In this document: in pieces, positions 51,219 through 60,149 of the stretch | Layout of the letters: each line of letters starts with the position of its first letter | Position numbering within the stretch: the first letter of the stretch is position 1 | DNA from: Dyadobacter fermentans DSM 18053 | GTDB taxonomy: Bacteria; Bacteroidota; Bacteroidia; Cytophagales; Spirosomataceae | Assembly: GCF_000023125.1 (NCBI RefSeq) | Contig: NC_013037.1 | Coordinates: 1,674,001-1,738,000, forward strand | Direction of reading: 5' to 3' | DNA: 64,000 nucleotides | Program-made: the position numbers and the translations under genes | The notes under the pieces: model-generated | Database searches by the model: none | What the model was told of the DNA's origin: nothing | Seen by the model: the letters and a program-made list of their open reading frames with translations, nothing else

Positions 51219-52430
51219 ATGAACAGATTTTTCAGCTATCAGGCAAAAGCCATCATGGTGGCCCTCACTGCTTTCGCCCTGAACGGATGCAGCGACAGCG
51301 ACGACAACAACGGCGGCACGCCCGTGCAGGAAGAAGGCAAGTATTCAGCCGTGCTCTGCGTGGGCGCCTGGCCTAACACCGCCTATTACATTGCCGACGT
51401 GCCGTCACTCATGGGCGGCAGCATCAGCCTCAAAGGCAACGGCGCCGAAATGACCGGCAAAGTGTATGCACAGGACATTATCCAGAAAGACGGATTTTAC
51501 TACCATGCCAACTTCGGCAGCGGGCGTTTCGGCAAATACCATGTCGAAAAGGGCGTATTGGTGATCGACAAGGAAGTGCCTTTTACGTTCCTGAATTGGA
51601 GCTCGTACGTGTGGGTCGACGATCAGACGCTCGTGATTCTGGGCGATGCAGAAGGCGAAGGTCGCTATGCGATCGTGAAAGTGGCCGATATGACACTCAC
51701 CACCGGCAAACTTGATTTGAAAGCGAAACCGGCAGGATTTACAGGTTACAACATCGGCTTCGCCGAGTACCGCGACGGAAAGCTGTTCCTCGGCTACGGC
51801 TACGCATTTTCGGACTGGTCTCAGGACCCGCTACCGGTGAACCCGGATTTCAATGTGGCAGTAGTGAGCTACCCTTCGATGAAAACCGAAAGTGTGATCA
51901 CCGACAACCGTACCACCACTCCGGGCGGACCGATCGTGTATGCACCGGCGTCTTTCAAGGATGAAAACGGCGATATCTATTTCGTGAGCGACCCGGTGGC
52001 GGGCTACGACTACAAATCGCCTTCGGTGGTATACCGCATCAAAAACGGCGCTACCACCCTCGACCCGACCTATTTCTTCGATCTCTCGGCGAAAACCGAT
52101 TTCGGAATGGGCGCGGCCATGTGGTACATCGGCAACGGCAAGGCGGTGGTGCGCACGCGTATCAAAGGCGAGTCCATCGACGCCGTGCATTCGTTCTCGA
52201 TCATTGATGTAAGAACCGGCACATTCATCAAGAAACTCGACCTCCCCGACGATGAAGGCGAACGCATGGTGAATGCCGTGGTAGTGGAAGACGGCAAGGC
52301 TTACATTGCCGTGAACGGCGCCGACAGGGACTACATCTGGGAATACGATCCCGCAGCCGACAAGCTGACCAGAGGTGCTGAGTTTGTCGACGGTGTCGAT
52401 TTCATTCTTCGCCTGGAAAAGACGAAGTAG
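51219..52430 (+). CDS. DUF4374-family surface lipoprotein (XusB-like), second copy
   Basis: 403 residues with a lipoprotein signal ending ALNGC (Cys24) and an acidic SDSDDNNGG tract. The remaining propeller-like sequence shares with the protein at 8467 the YPSMKTESVITDNRTT block and the final DFILRLEK-type strand. Overall similarity between the two is moderate. In this family the lipoprotein captures a siderophore at the cell surface and hands it to the TonB receptor encoded just upstream. Its transcript ends at a terminator inside the 3' end of the convergent gene. Confidence 0.8.
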   Translation: MNRFFSYQAKAIMVALTAFALNGCSDSDDNNGGTPVQEEGKYSAVLCVGAWPNTAYYIADVPSLMGGSISLKGNGAEMTGKVYAQDIIQKDGFYYHANFGSGRFGKYHVEKGVLVIDKEVPFTFLNWSSYVWVDDQTLVILGDAEGEGRYAIVKVADMTLTTGKLDLKAKPAGFTGYNIGFAEYRDGKLFLGYGYAFSDWSQDPLPVNPDFNVAVVSYPSMKTESVITDNRTTTPGGPIVYAPASFKDENGDIYFVSDPVAGYDYKSPSVVYRIKNGATTLDPTYFFDLSAKTDFGMGAAMWYIGNGKAVVRTRIKGESIDAVHSFSIIDVRTGTFIKKLDLPDDEGERMVNAVVVEDGKAYIAVNGADRDYIWEYDPAADKLTRGAEFVDGVDFILRLEKTK

Positions 52431-52450
52431 GAAAGCATTGTCTCATAGTT

Positions 52451-54895
52451 TCAAAACTCCCGCTCACCGAATTCGCTGGCCGGGAGTTTTGCTTTTTTGG
52501 TCAGCTGGTTGAGATTATAGCTAAGGTTTAACAGGAAAATGTCGGTTTCCTGAATGTAGTTGGTGGTCGTGAAAAAATCCTTTCCCCAGGTAGATATGCG
52601 CTGCTGATTGGCGCCGGTAATGCCCAGGTCCATATTCTGCCATTGCAATGTGGCGGCGAGCTTGCCTTTCAGGAACGTCTTCTTTACCGACAGTGAGGGA
52701 TTCACGAACCGCGAGTCCTCCCCTTGCGCCGTCACCCTTTTGGACAAGTAGCTGATCCCCCATTGCAACTGCCATGCCGGTGCGATTTTGAATGTAGAGG
52801 TAGCGTTGACGGAATATACTACGCTCGACGTGTTCACCACTACCGTATTTCGGAAAAGCCCGCCTTCGATCGCGTACCGGTACACGTTTGCGCCCGCGTA
52901 AAGTTGCCACCATCTGGTCACATTTGCATTTCCACCTGCTTCTATGCCCCAGGAGGTTGCCAGGCCCGCATTGGTGTAAATGCGGTTGATGATGCTATCG
53001 TTGTAGACGCTGTTCACGCGGTTCAACACGTTGTCGATCCGCTGATGATACAGGGTCAGAAACGCGCTGCCTTTTTCAAATTCCTTAACTAAACCGGCTT
53101 CCGCCTGGCCGATAAACTCCGGCAAAATGTCCGGGTCGCCCGATTCGAGGGTTTCGGAATGCTCGCGTTCGGGGAATGGGTTGAGCTCGTTGTTGGTGGT
53201 GCGCTGCACGCGGCGTGTGTAGCCTGCCTTCGCGCGCCAGCCTTTGGAAAATGCATATTGCAGCTGGGCCGACGGAAAGAAATTAGAGAGGTTAAGATCA
53301 CGGGTTTCCGTGCCCCCGGCGGTGAATTGGCGCGTCGCGTATTCATACCGCAAACCGCCCGAATATTCCAGCTTCCCCGATTTCCCGCTATACTGCCCGT
53401 ACACCGAATGAATATGGTTCAACAGCCGCGTACGGTTCGAAAATTGCGGCACCTCCACAAATTCGCCCGTTTCCAGGTTTTGATCAAGGTATTGAAATAC
53501 CCCTTTTTGTTCCTGGTTCCGGTACTGATAACCGGCTTCCAGTTTGCCTTTGCCAATGGGCACGACGTAATCTGCTTGCAGGCGAAATGCATTTAATGGA
53601 TTCTCGCCGGGATTGCGCGTGCTCTGCAGCGTGCGGTTGCGGCCGGGTTCGGACAGGTTCATGTTCGTGGTCAGGCCGTCAAGGTCCGCCGCTTCGATCA
53701 GCCCCGACAGCGTCAGTTCGGATTTGTTCCCAAAACGGTGCAGGTAATCGAGGTTAGCGGACGTTACATCGGCCGTTTTCCTGGCAATATTGGAGTTAAA
53801 ATAAATGATCTGTCCCAGGTTCTGCCCCGTTTCCAGGTCGGTTTTTGTATTGTTATAAACCAGGTCTGCTCTCCGCGACTGAAAGCGGTATCCTTTGTAA
53901 AAACCTGCCGAAATCACATTCGAAGGGTCGGCCGTGAAGCTCACCGACGCCCGCGCCGTGTAGTTGTACCGTTTGAAACTACGCTCGCCGTCGGACGGGA
54001 AGGTAGTAAAAATGCCGTCGATGGTCGTATTCACATCGCCCACTCTCCTTCCGGCGAGGTCGTTCCGCAGGTAATTACCGCTCAGGTTCACCTCCCATTT
54101 TCCGGCCCGCAAACCCCACGAGGCATCCGCCCCGAATCGCTGCGGGTTTTTCAGGTTGTTGTAAGTGCGGACCGATGGCAATCCGCCCAGAATATTCACA
54201 ATCAGACTTTGACTGTTCTTTTCAGCGGTCTTGGTGGTGATATTAATGATGCCTGATTTGCCATCCGGATCGAAACGAGCCGAAGGACTGGTAATGATTT
54301 CGACGTTTTCAATGCTGTTGGCGGGGATCTGGTTGAGCACTACCGACGGGTCGGTCTGCACGGGTTTGCCGTTCACGAGCACCAGGAAGCCCGTGGAGCC
54401 ACGTAAGGTAATGTCGCCTTCGCTGTTCACCGTTACCGACGGCGTGTTTTTGAGTACATCCACCGCCGTGCCGCCCTGGCTGCCCAGAAACGCACCGGCA
54501 CGATACACCTGGCGATCGATCCGGCTTTCCACCGCATTGCGGTTGTCGGTTACTTCCACGGCGTCCAGTACACGCCCGTCGGCCAGCAATGCAATGGGCG
54601 CAAGCTCCTCCACGCCAGCTGGCACTGTGGTGCGCACCGTATTGTATCCCATATATTGCGTTTCAAGATAATATGCCTCCGCACCAGGCTTGTCGAACCG
54701 GAAATTGCCTGTGTCGTCGGCTAGCACGCCGCTTACCAACGCCGAGTCGGCCGAGCGGTACAATGCAACGGACGCATAAGGCAGCCCCTGGCCGGTCTGC
54801 CGGTCGGTGACTTTGCCGGAAATAGAAGGTTTGCGCTGCGCCCCGGCCGTGGCCAACAGGCAAAAAAGGAATGCAAGGGTTAAAAGGAATCTCAT
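52451..54895 (-). CDS. Outer-membrane beta-barrel protein, CarboxypepD-like plus plug
   Basis: 814 residues: signal peptide (1-19), CarboxypepD-like domain (about 23-105; RQTGQGLPYASVALYRSADS), then a plug with TAVDVLKNTPSVTVNSEGDI and RFDPDGKSGIINITTK, and a large barrel of the OMP_b-brl_3 type. It belongs to the TonB-receptor-like family of Bacteroidota that is not tied to SusD or a siderophore partner. The cargo is unknown. A TATTTTTG element lies 40 bp before the ATG. Its last codons hold the terminator for the convergent DUF4374 gene, only 20 bp away. Confidence 0.88.
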   Translation of the reverse strand: MRFLLTLAFLFCLLATAGAQRKPSISGKVTDRQTGQGLPYASVALYRSADSALVSGVLADDTGNFRFDKPGAEAYYLETQYMGYNTVRTTVPAGVEELAPIALLADGRVLDAVEVTDNRNAVESRIDRQVYRAGAFLGSQGGTAVDVLKNTPSVTVNSEGDITLRGSTGFLVLVNGKPVQTDPSVVLNQIPANSIENVEIITSPSARFDPDGKSGIINITTKTAEKNSQSLIVNILGGLPSVRTYNNLKNPQRFGADASWGLRAGKWEVNLSGNYLRNDLAGRRVGDVNTTIDGIFTTFPSDGERSFKRYNYTARASVSFTADPSNVISAGFYKGYRFQSRRADLVYNNTKTDLETGQNLGQIIYFNSNIARKTADVTSANLDYLHRFGNKSELTLSGLIEAADLDGLTTNMNLSEPGRNRTLQSTRNPGENPLNAFRLQADYVVPIGKGKLEAGYQYRNQEQKGVFQYLDQNLETGEFVEVPQFSNRTRLLNHIHSVYGQYSGKSGKLEYSGGLRYEYATRQFTAGGTETRDLNLSNFFPSAQLQYAFSKGWRAKAGYTRRVQRTTNNELNPFPEREHSETLESGDPDILPEFIGQAEAGLVKEFEKGSAFLTLYHQRIDNVLNRVNSVYNDSIINRIYTNAGLATSWGIEAGGNANVTRWWQLYAGANVYRYAIEGGLFRNTVVVNTSSVVYSVNATSTFKIAPAWQLQWGISYLSKRVTAQGEDSRFVNPSLSVKKTFLKGKLAATLQWQNMDLGITGANQQRISTWGKDFFTTTNYIQETDIFLLNLSYNLNQLTKKAKLPASEFGEREF
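52452..52498 (+). terminator. Intrinsic terminator of the second XusAB-like operon, inside the convergent gene
   Basis: Perfect 11-bp arms CAAAACTCCCG (52452-52462) and CGGGAGTTTTG (52481-52491), followed by CTTTTTT. It is 22 bp after the DUF4374 stop and occupies the final codons of the - strand barrel gene. Confidence 0.85.
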
Positions 54896-54935
54896 GCGGG
54901 CTAAATGTGCGCGTTCATGGTGTTGAGCAACGCGG

Positions 54936-54943
54936 CAAAAATA
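54936..54943 (-). promoter_or_regulatory. Candidate -7 element of the outer-membrane barrel gene
   Basis: The - strand reads TATTTTTG, a perfect TAnnTTTG, 41 bp before the ATG at 54895. A TTTG occurs only 6 bp upstream, not at -33 spacing. Confidence 0.4.
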
Positions 54944-54994
54944 ACCCTACAAATCAAGTAGACTTTTGTACTTTCAGTCCGAATTCTGGTACAT

Positions 54995-55810
54995 TCAGGA
55001 AATTCCCTTGCGATAAATACTTGGCAAAACGCCCGTTTGCCTTTTGAAGAACTTATTGAAATGCGAAGGATCGGTAAAACCGAGCTCGTAGGCGATTTCC
55101 CCCAGGTTAGCCTGCGAGTACAACAGCCTCCGTTTACTTTCGGCCGTGAGCTTTTCGCCGATCACCGCCCCGGCCGTCTTGTCGAGAAACTTCCGGCAAT
55201 TGGCATTCAAGGTTTTGGCGGTGACATTCAGGGCATTGGCATACCAGGCTACTTCGTGCCGGGACTGATAATGGGCCGCTACCAGGTCGAAGAACGATTT
55301 GAGCAATGCCGGCTCGGGCCGCGTGCGGTCGATGTGCGTTTCGCGTTGCAGGAGGTTGAAGAGCAGCAAAAGGTACGTCTGGATTATAGCCTGGTAGTTC
55401 GGTCGCTGCTCAGCGTGTTCGGCTTCGATACTTTCAAAAATGCCCTGAATGGTCGAGGCTGTGCTTTCCAGTTGGTAGCCGCTGCTGAATGCGAGCGGGA
55501 ATGTCTGGAAAAGTGCGTCATACAGCGGATGACCGAGCAGGAAATCTTTTTGAACCATCATCACAAAGCCCTTTGGAATGGCCGTCAGCTCCCAGTTATG
55601 AATCTGGCCGGGCATTACCAGGTACAGGCTATTGCCGGAGACGGGGAAGCGATGGTGGTCGATCTGGTGAAGGCCTTCGCCCTGCGTCAGAAAAATGATT
55701 TCGAGATATTCCTTATGCCCGTGCGGACGGGTGGTTTTGATGACCTCTTTCATTCTCTTGATCCGGAACAACTCATTGTTTTCCAGCTTATTCTTAATCT
55801 CGATTTGCAT
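54995..55810 (-). CDS. AraC-family transcriptional regulator
   Basis: 271 residues with a cupin-type N-terminal sensor (GHKEYLEIIFLTQGEGLHQI, SLYLVMPGQIHNWELTA) and a complete C-terminal AraC domain. The latter has VAWYANALNVTAKTLNANCR and LGEIAYELGFTDPSHFNKFF, then RQTGVLPSIYRK. The architecture is the same as the regulator at 7483, which also lies next to an XusAB-like pair. It is separated from that pair here by the barrel gene, 99 bp downstream. Target and ligand are not known. Confidence 0.93.
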   Translation of the reverse strand: MQIEIKNKLENNELFRIKRMKEVIKTTRPHGHKEYLEIIFLTQGEGLHQIDHHRFPVSGNSLYLVMPGQIHNWELTAIPKGFVMMVQKDFLLGHPLYDALFQTFPLAFSSGYQLESTASTIQGIFESIEAEHAEQRPNYQAIIQTYLLLLFNLLQRETHIDRTRPEPALLKSFFDLVAAHYQSRHEVAWYANALNVTAKTLNANCRKFLDKTAGAVIGEKLTAESKRRLLYSQANLGEIAYELGFTDPSHFNKFFKRQTGVLPSIYRKGIS

Positions 55811-55880
55811 TCGGGCCGGGGCGCTTTGGGATAATGGCAGGTAGAAAGGGCTGCAAAGTAAATGAAAAACAGCTCATCAC

Positions 55881-55914
55881 GAAAAAGAGGGTGCCCCGAA
55901 ACAGGGCACCCTCT
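55881..55914 (-). terminator. Intrinsic terminator of the YceI gene
   Basis: AGAGGGTGCCC (55886-55896) pairs perfectly with GGGCACCCTCT (55904-55914) around a 7-nt loop. On the - strand a TTTTTC run follows. It lies 29 bp after the YceI stop. Confidence 0.88.
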
Positions 55915-55942
55915 CGCACTTTAGCTACTCTAAATAATGGCG

Positions 55943-56476
55943 TTATGCCTGTTTCGCGAGCTGGATGTTCGCGAGGATTTTGATGTTTTCGCCCAGGGCG
56001 AGGCCGCCGGTTTCGGTGAGTGAGTTGAATGTCACGCCGAATTCCTTGCGGTCGATCGTGCCGCTTACCTCGAATCCTACCTTGATATTGCCCCAGGGAT
56101 CGCGCTCGGTGCCGCCGTATTCCGCGGCCAGCTCCACTTCTTTCGTTACGCCCTTGATCGTCAGGTCGCCTACAAGTTTATAAAGGTCGCCTTTGTCCTT
56201 TCTCAGGGATGTGGATACGAAACGGAACTCGGGGTATTTCTCGGCTTCGAAGAAATCGGCATTGCGTAAATGCTCGTCGCGGCCCGGCTGACCGGTATCC
56301 ACGCTGTTGACGTCAATCGAAAAATTGACATTTGCATTCTCAAAATTGTCACCCTCCGTTGAAGCGGAACCGCTGAATGTGCGGAAGAATCCGGTTACGG
56401 TTGAAATGACGAGGTGTTTCACTTTAAACTGCACTTCTGAATGTGCAACGTCTACGGTCCAGGTTGTCTTTGACAT
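55943..56476 (-). CDS. YceI-family lipid-binding protein
   Basis: 177 residues forming a lipocalin-like beta-barrel. It opens TTWTVDVAHSEVQFKVKHLV and contains FSIDVNSVDTGQPGRDEHLR, DLTIKGVTKEVELAAEYGGT and DRKEFGVTFN, all standard YceI blocks. There is no signal peptide, so it would be cytoplasmic, as in many Bacteroidota members. YceI proteins bind isoprenoid-type lipids in their cavity. A single gene with a strong terminator; no clear functional link to neighbours. Confidence 0.95.
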   Translation of the reverse strand: MSKTTWTVDVAHSEVQFKVKHLVISTVTGFFRTFSGSASTEGDNFENANVNFSIDVNSVDTGQPGRDEHLRNADFFEAEKYPEFRFVSTSLRKDKGDLYKLVGDLTIKGVTKEVELAAEYGGTERDPWGNIKVGFEVSGTIDRKEFGVTFNSLTETGGLALGENIKILANIQLAKQA

Positions 56477-56723
56477 GATTTCATTGTGTTTGGATGGTAT
56501 GAATAGTGCCCGGCGGCGATGCCTGCCATGGTCGGGCGGCGATACAAAATTAGGGCGTAACCCAACCGCTGATCGACCGCTAACCCCGAGGTTACCGCTA
56601 TCCTATACGATAGCGCACCCGTTTTTTGGCCTATTCAAGTGCTTTTCCATCCCTAGTACCGTGTGGCGTGCGAGGGGGCCTTTCGGCTCCCGGCGTGGTG
56701 ACAATCAATGAATCAGATTCCGG

Positions 56724-58256
56724 CTAATGCGCATTAGCGGAGTGGGTTTCGTTTTGCAGGATGATAAATGGCAGGTACACATTCCAATCGGCCTTCACCT
56801 CTTCCTGGTTCAGAAATCCTTTGGAATAATTACCCAGCACGATGTCCGGGCGGCCATCACCGTTCCAGTCGTTCACATCCATGCAAATCCAGCGGCCCTG
56901 CCCGGCAATGGGCGGCGAAAAGGGCTGGAATTTCAAGCCATTGCCTCCTTCGTTTCGGAGATAGAGAAACTTTTCACCGGGGTTTCGCAGAAGGTCCGCG
57001 AAGAATGCGACGCAAGCGATATCAGGGTCTCCGTCGCCGTCAAAATCTACCGAAATGGCCTTTGTGGCTCCGTTTACAGGAAAAAACCAGCTTTGCTCTA
57101 AACGAAAATCGCCTTTGTTGAGATAAATATAAATGCCGTGATAAGGTTTGAGAATGCGGGAATAATCGCTATTGTCGCCGGCGGTGTAAAGGATATCGGG
57201 AAGCCCGTCGCCATTGAAATCGGTGAGCTGGAAACTGGACGAACCGTAAACAGGCGGAAACCGGAGCAAAGGCTTTTCGGAAAACCCACCTTTGCGATCA
57301 TTGGTAAAAAGCCAGATGCCTTCCTGCGCATGCGCGAAGAGCGCGATAATATCCGGCCAGCCGTCGCCGTCGAAGTCGCCCGTGTAGGATTGCGTTGCAC
57401 CTGCCGCTTCGCGGATGGGGATTTGTTCAAACTTCCCGTCATTCAGCTGGCGGAATTCATAAAGCCCGCCCTGGTTATGGCCGAAAGCCGAAACTACGTA
57501 ATCCGTTTTACCGTCGCGGTTGAAATCCGCCGCAGCCGTATGCAGCGGCCTGCGCAGTCCTGTTATCAAAGGCTTCGGATCGTTGGCACCGGATCGTTTG
57601 AAACGGCGGAGCTCGCCCTGCGTGACGTCGTAGGCACGCATTTCTCCCACCACGGTGAGCACGGGCTCGTCTTCAAACAACATATGCATCGCCGGTGATG
57701 AGAGCGGCGCTTTCATTGTTTTCGTCATTGCCGTGTTCCAGGCCATGAGCGAAGGCGTTTCGGAACTGCTCGTGTAAATCGTGCTGCGTGCGCTGTCGAT
57801 GGCCACGAGCGTCGTGGTGGCAATACGCGAGGTGTCGGTAGCGGGGGTTTTCAGGCTGAAACCGGCCCATTCTTCGCACACGGGCACGGTCGGGCGGGCA
57901 GCGGGCAGGCTCACGGGCGCGAGGGAGTCGTAATAAGCAACGATCTGCATCCATTCGGCGATGGGCATAGCGGCGCGCTCGCCGGCAAAATACTGATTGC
58001 GCTGCCACACTTCAATCCCGAAATATTGGGCCATTACCGGCAGTACGCGGTTTTTCCAGGTATCCTTGTCGAGCAATGCAGGATCTACCGGCAAATGGCA
58101 GGTGCTGCAATGCCTTTGGGCCGCATCCCGTCCCTGTGCCAGTTCGCCGGTCAGCTCGTTTTCCCCCGATTGTCCGCTCGTACCGCACGCCTGCATGCAC
58201 ACCGCCACCGCAAAAATGCCGAGCGGCAATCCTGAAAGCCATTTTAACCAGTTCAT
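56724..58256 (-). CDS. FG-GAP/VCBS-repeat lipoprotein with a cytochrome c haem site
   Basis: 510 residues with a lipoprotein signal ending CMQAC (Cys24). Residues 50-54 read CSTCH, a CxxCH haem c attachment site, in a short cytochrome-like N-terminal domain (about 36-120). The rest is a seven-bladed-type propeller of FG-GAP/VCBS repeats with calcium-like loops such as DFNRDGKTDYVV, DFDGDGWPDIIA, DFNGDGLPDILY and DFDGDGDPDIAC. Together this suggests a surface or periplasmic electron-transfer or ligand-binding lipoprotein. It lies downstream of a SusC/SusD pair on the same strand, 88 bp after susD and beyond a terminator, so linkage is possible but not certain. Confidence 0.85.
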   Translation of the reverse strand: MNWLKWLSGLPLGIFAVAVCMQACGTSGQSGENELTGELAQGRDAAQRHCSTCHLPVDPALLDKDTWKNRVLPVMAQYFGIEVWQRNQYFAGERAAMPIAEWMQIVAYYDSLAPVSLPAARPTVPVCEEWAGFSLKTPATDTSRIATTTLVAIDSARSTIYTSSSETPSLMAWNTAMTKTMKAPLSSPAMHMLFEDEPVLTVVGEMRAYDVTQGELRRFKRSGANDPKPLITGLRRPLHTAAADFNRDGKTDYVVSAFGHNQGGLYEFRQLNDGKFEQIPIREAAGATQSYTGDFDGDGWPDIIALFAHAQEGIWLFTNDRKGGFSEKPLLRFPPVYGSSSFQLTDFNGDGLPDILYTAGDNSDYSRILKPYHGIYIYLNKGDFRLEQSWFFPVNGATKAISVDFDGDGDPDIACVAFFADLLRNPGEKFLYLRNEGGNGLKFQPFSPPIAGQGRWICMDVNDWNGDGRPDIVLGNYSKGFLNQEEVKADWNVYLPFIILQNETHSANAH

Positions 58257-58279
58257 ATAATTTTCAATAATCCTCTATA

Positions 58280-58310
58280 AAAACAAAAAGGGGCAGTTTA
58301 TAACTGCCCC
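58280..58310 (-). terminator. Intrinsic terminator of the susCD operon
   Basis: GGGGCAGTT (58290-58298) pairs perfectly with AACTGCCCC (58302-58310), loop TAT. On the - strand TTTTTGTTTTT follows. It lies 34 bp after the susD stop and separates it from the FG-GAP gene. Confidence 0.88.
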
Positions 58311-58344
58311 TCCGGCGATAACCGCCTTCTTCGGTATTAGCTTG

Positions 58345-60123
58345 TTATTGATAACCCGGATTTTGCTTCAATGACGATACGCCATTTTTAGTACTAAGGT
58401 CGATCTGCCGTTGCGGGATCGGGAAGTACTCATTCACATTTTTCAGGAACTTGCCGCCCCGCACGTCAGGGGTGATTTTCCCTTCAAATGCAATGTAGGA
58501 ATTGAGCGTCTGCTCGGCGATACCCCAGCGCGACAGGTCGAAGAAACGGTGACCTTCCATCGCCAGTTCCAGCTTACGCTCGAAATAGATGGCTGCAAGC
58601 GATCCGTCTTTTCCTTTTGCCGCAAATGCACCTGCCGGATATTGCGCGACTTTGTAATTCGCAGCCGGCGTTTTGGTGAATCCAGCCATTGGTTTCGAAG
58701 GATCGGCGTAAGTGTACACCCAGCTTTCGGGTTTCGCGGCGCGGGCGCGGACGCGGTTTACATATTCCTGCGCTTTGGCGAGGTTGTTCAGCTGCGCTTC
58801 CGCTTCCGCTGCCATCAGGAGCACGTCCGCAAACCGGATTACCTGAATATTGATCGCCGTTCCCGGAGCCCATGAATGCTGATCGGAATACTTATCCTGC
58901 GTTGCCTGCCAGTAAATATTCTTTTTAGGCGAATAAGGTCCTGCGTAGCTCTGGTCGCGGATCCATGACTGCCCCGGGTGATTTCCCCAATCGAGGAACG
59001 GGATACCGCGGCGGCCTACCGTCCAGTCGATCCGCGGATCGAGCGCGGTGGTGACGTCCGGCGCGAATGCGGCGTCGGATTTGACACCCATATCGTTTTT
59101 CAGGGTTGTCGCATTGTAGTTGTCCACTTTGGGCAAACCATTGGCGTCGGTCTGGAACGAATTGGCCAGGTCGAGGCTCGGCTGGTAGAACCCGCAGCAG
59201 CGGAACGGCGAGTTGTACGGGAAGTTGAGCATGCCGCCGGTATTGGCATTGTCGATGGTGTTGGTACCATCGTTAGCCGCCATCTGGATCGCGAAAACCG
59301 ACTCCGCGAGGTTCTTTTGCGCCGCATCGAAGTTGTCCTGGTATTTCGGCAGCAGGTCGTATTTCAGGCCATTGCTCGTTACACCCTGCGTGATCACCTG
59401 GTCGAAAATCGTTTTGGCATCGGCAAATTTCTTCTCGTACAGATAAGTTTTCGCAAGGTAAGCCGCAGCCGCCCATTTGTTGGCACGGCCCACTTCCGAC
59501 TGTGTTGCCGGAAGGTTATCCATCGCAAACCGGAAATCCTCTTCAATTTTCGGCCAGATGTCCGCATCGTTTTTCACGGCTGCCGGGTCGGGTGTATTCT
59601 CGTCCACCCAGGGCACCATGTTGAACATTTTTTTCAATTCCGAATAGTAATGCCCGCGCAGGAAGCGTGCCTGAGCCGTGTAATCGGTCTTTTCGGCATC
59701 GGTGATTCCCGAAGTGACGAGCGGAATGAACCGCAGCACGCTATTGGCCCGGTTGATGCCCTCGTAGGCAGCGCGCCATTTGCTGTTGAAAAACCCATTG
59801 CTCGGACCGGCGCTGTAAATCATGATGGAGTTGATCCCCGGCTGGTCGGCGCCGTCGCTGCCTTTTTTGGCGTCTCCGCCGGCAATGCTGCCGTAAATCC
59901 AGTTGTCGGCGGCGGCATCCCAGGCGCTGGCAGCACCTACCCCGTTCCCATCGAGCGCCGCATATGCGCCGATCAGCAGGCTTTGCACACCGGCTTTGGT
60001 GCTCAGCTGGGCATCGCTCAGCGACCCTAGTGCGGGTTTATCGAGGAAACTCTCTTGGCAGGAATATGAAATCAGACCGAAAATTGCGACCAGCGCTATT
60101 TTTGAAAATCTAAATGTCTTCAT
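58345..60123 (-). CDS. SusD/RagB-family surface lipoprotein
   Basis: 592 residues with a lipoprotein signal ending SYSC and then QESFLDKPALG, a standard mature SusD start. The core includes TAQARFLRGHYYSELKKMFN and ANKWAAAAYLAKTYLYEKKF. The C-terminus has LAAIYFERKLELAMEGHRFFDLSRWG and FPIPQRQIDLS, ending QNPGYQ. It follows the STN-SusC gene by 26 bp and should form its lid. Ligand unknown. Confidence 0.95.
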   Translation of the reverse strand: MKTFRFSKIALVAIFGLISYSCQESFLDKPALGSLSDAQLSTKAGVQSLLIGAYAALDGNGVGAASAWDAAADNWIYGSIAGGDAKKGSDGADQPGINSIMIYSAGPSNGFFNSKWRAAYEGINRANSVLRFIPLVTSGITDAEKTDYTAQARFLRGHYYSELKKMFNMVPWVDENTPDPAAVKNDADIWPKIEEDFRFAMDNLPATQSEVGRANKWAAAAYLAKTYLYEKKFADAKTIFDQVITQGVTSNGLKYDLLPKYQDNFDAAQKNLAESVFAIQMAANDGTNTIDNANTGGMLNFPYNSPFRCCGFYQPSLDLANSFQTDANGLPKVDNYNATTLKNDMGVKSDAAFAPDVTTALDPRIDWTVGRRGIPFLDWGNHPGQSWIRDQSYAGPYSPKKNIYWQATQDKYSDQHSWAPGTAINIQVIRFADVLLMAAEAEAQLNNLAKAQEYVNRVRARAAKPESWVYTYADPSKPMAGFTKTPAANYKVAQYPAGAFAAKGKDGSLAAIYFERKLELAMEGHRFFDLSRWGIAEQTLNSYIAFEGKITPDVRGGKFLKNVNEYFPIPQRQIDLSTKNGVSSLKQNPGYQ

Positions 60124-60149
60124 CTCTTTCTGTTTTTAAATACAGTGAA

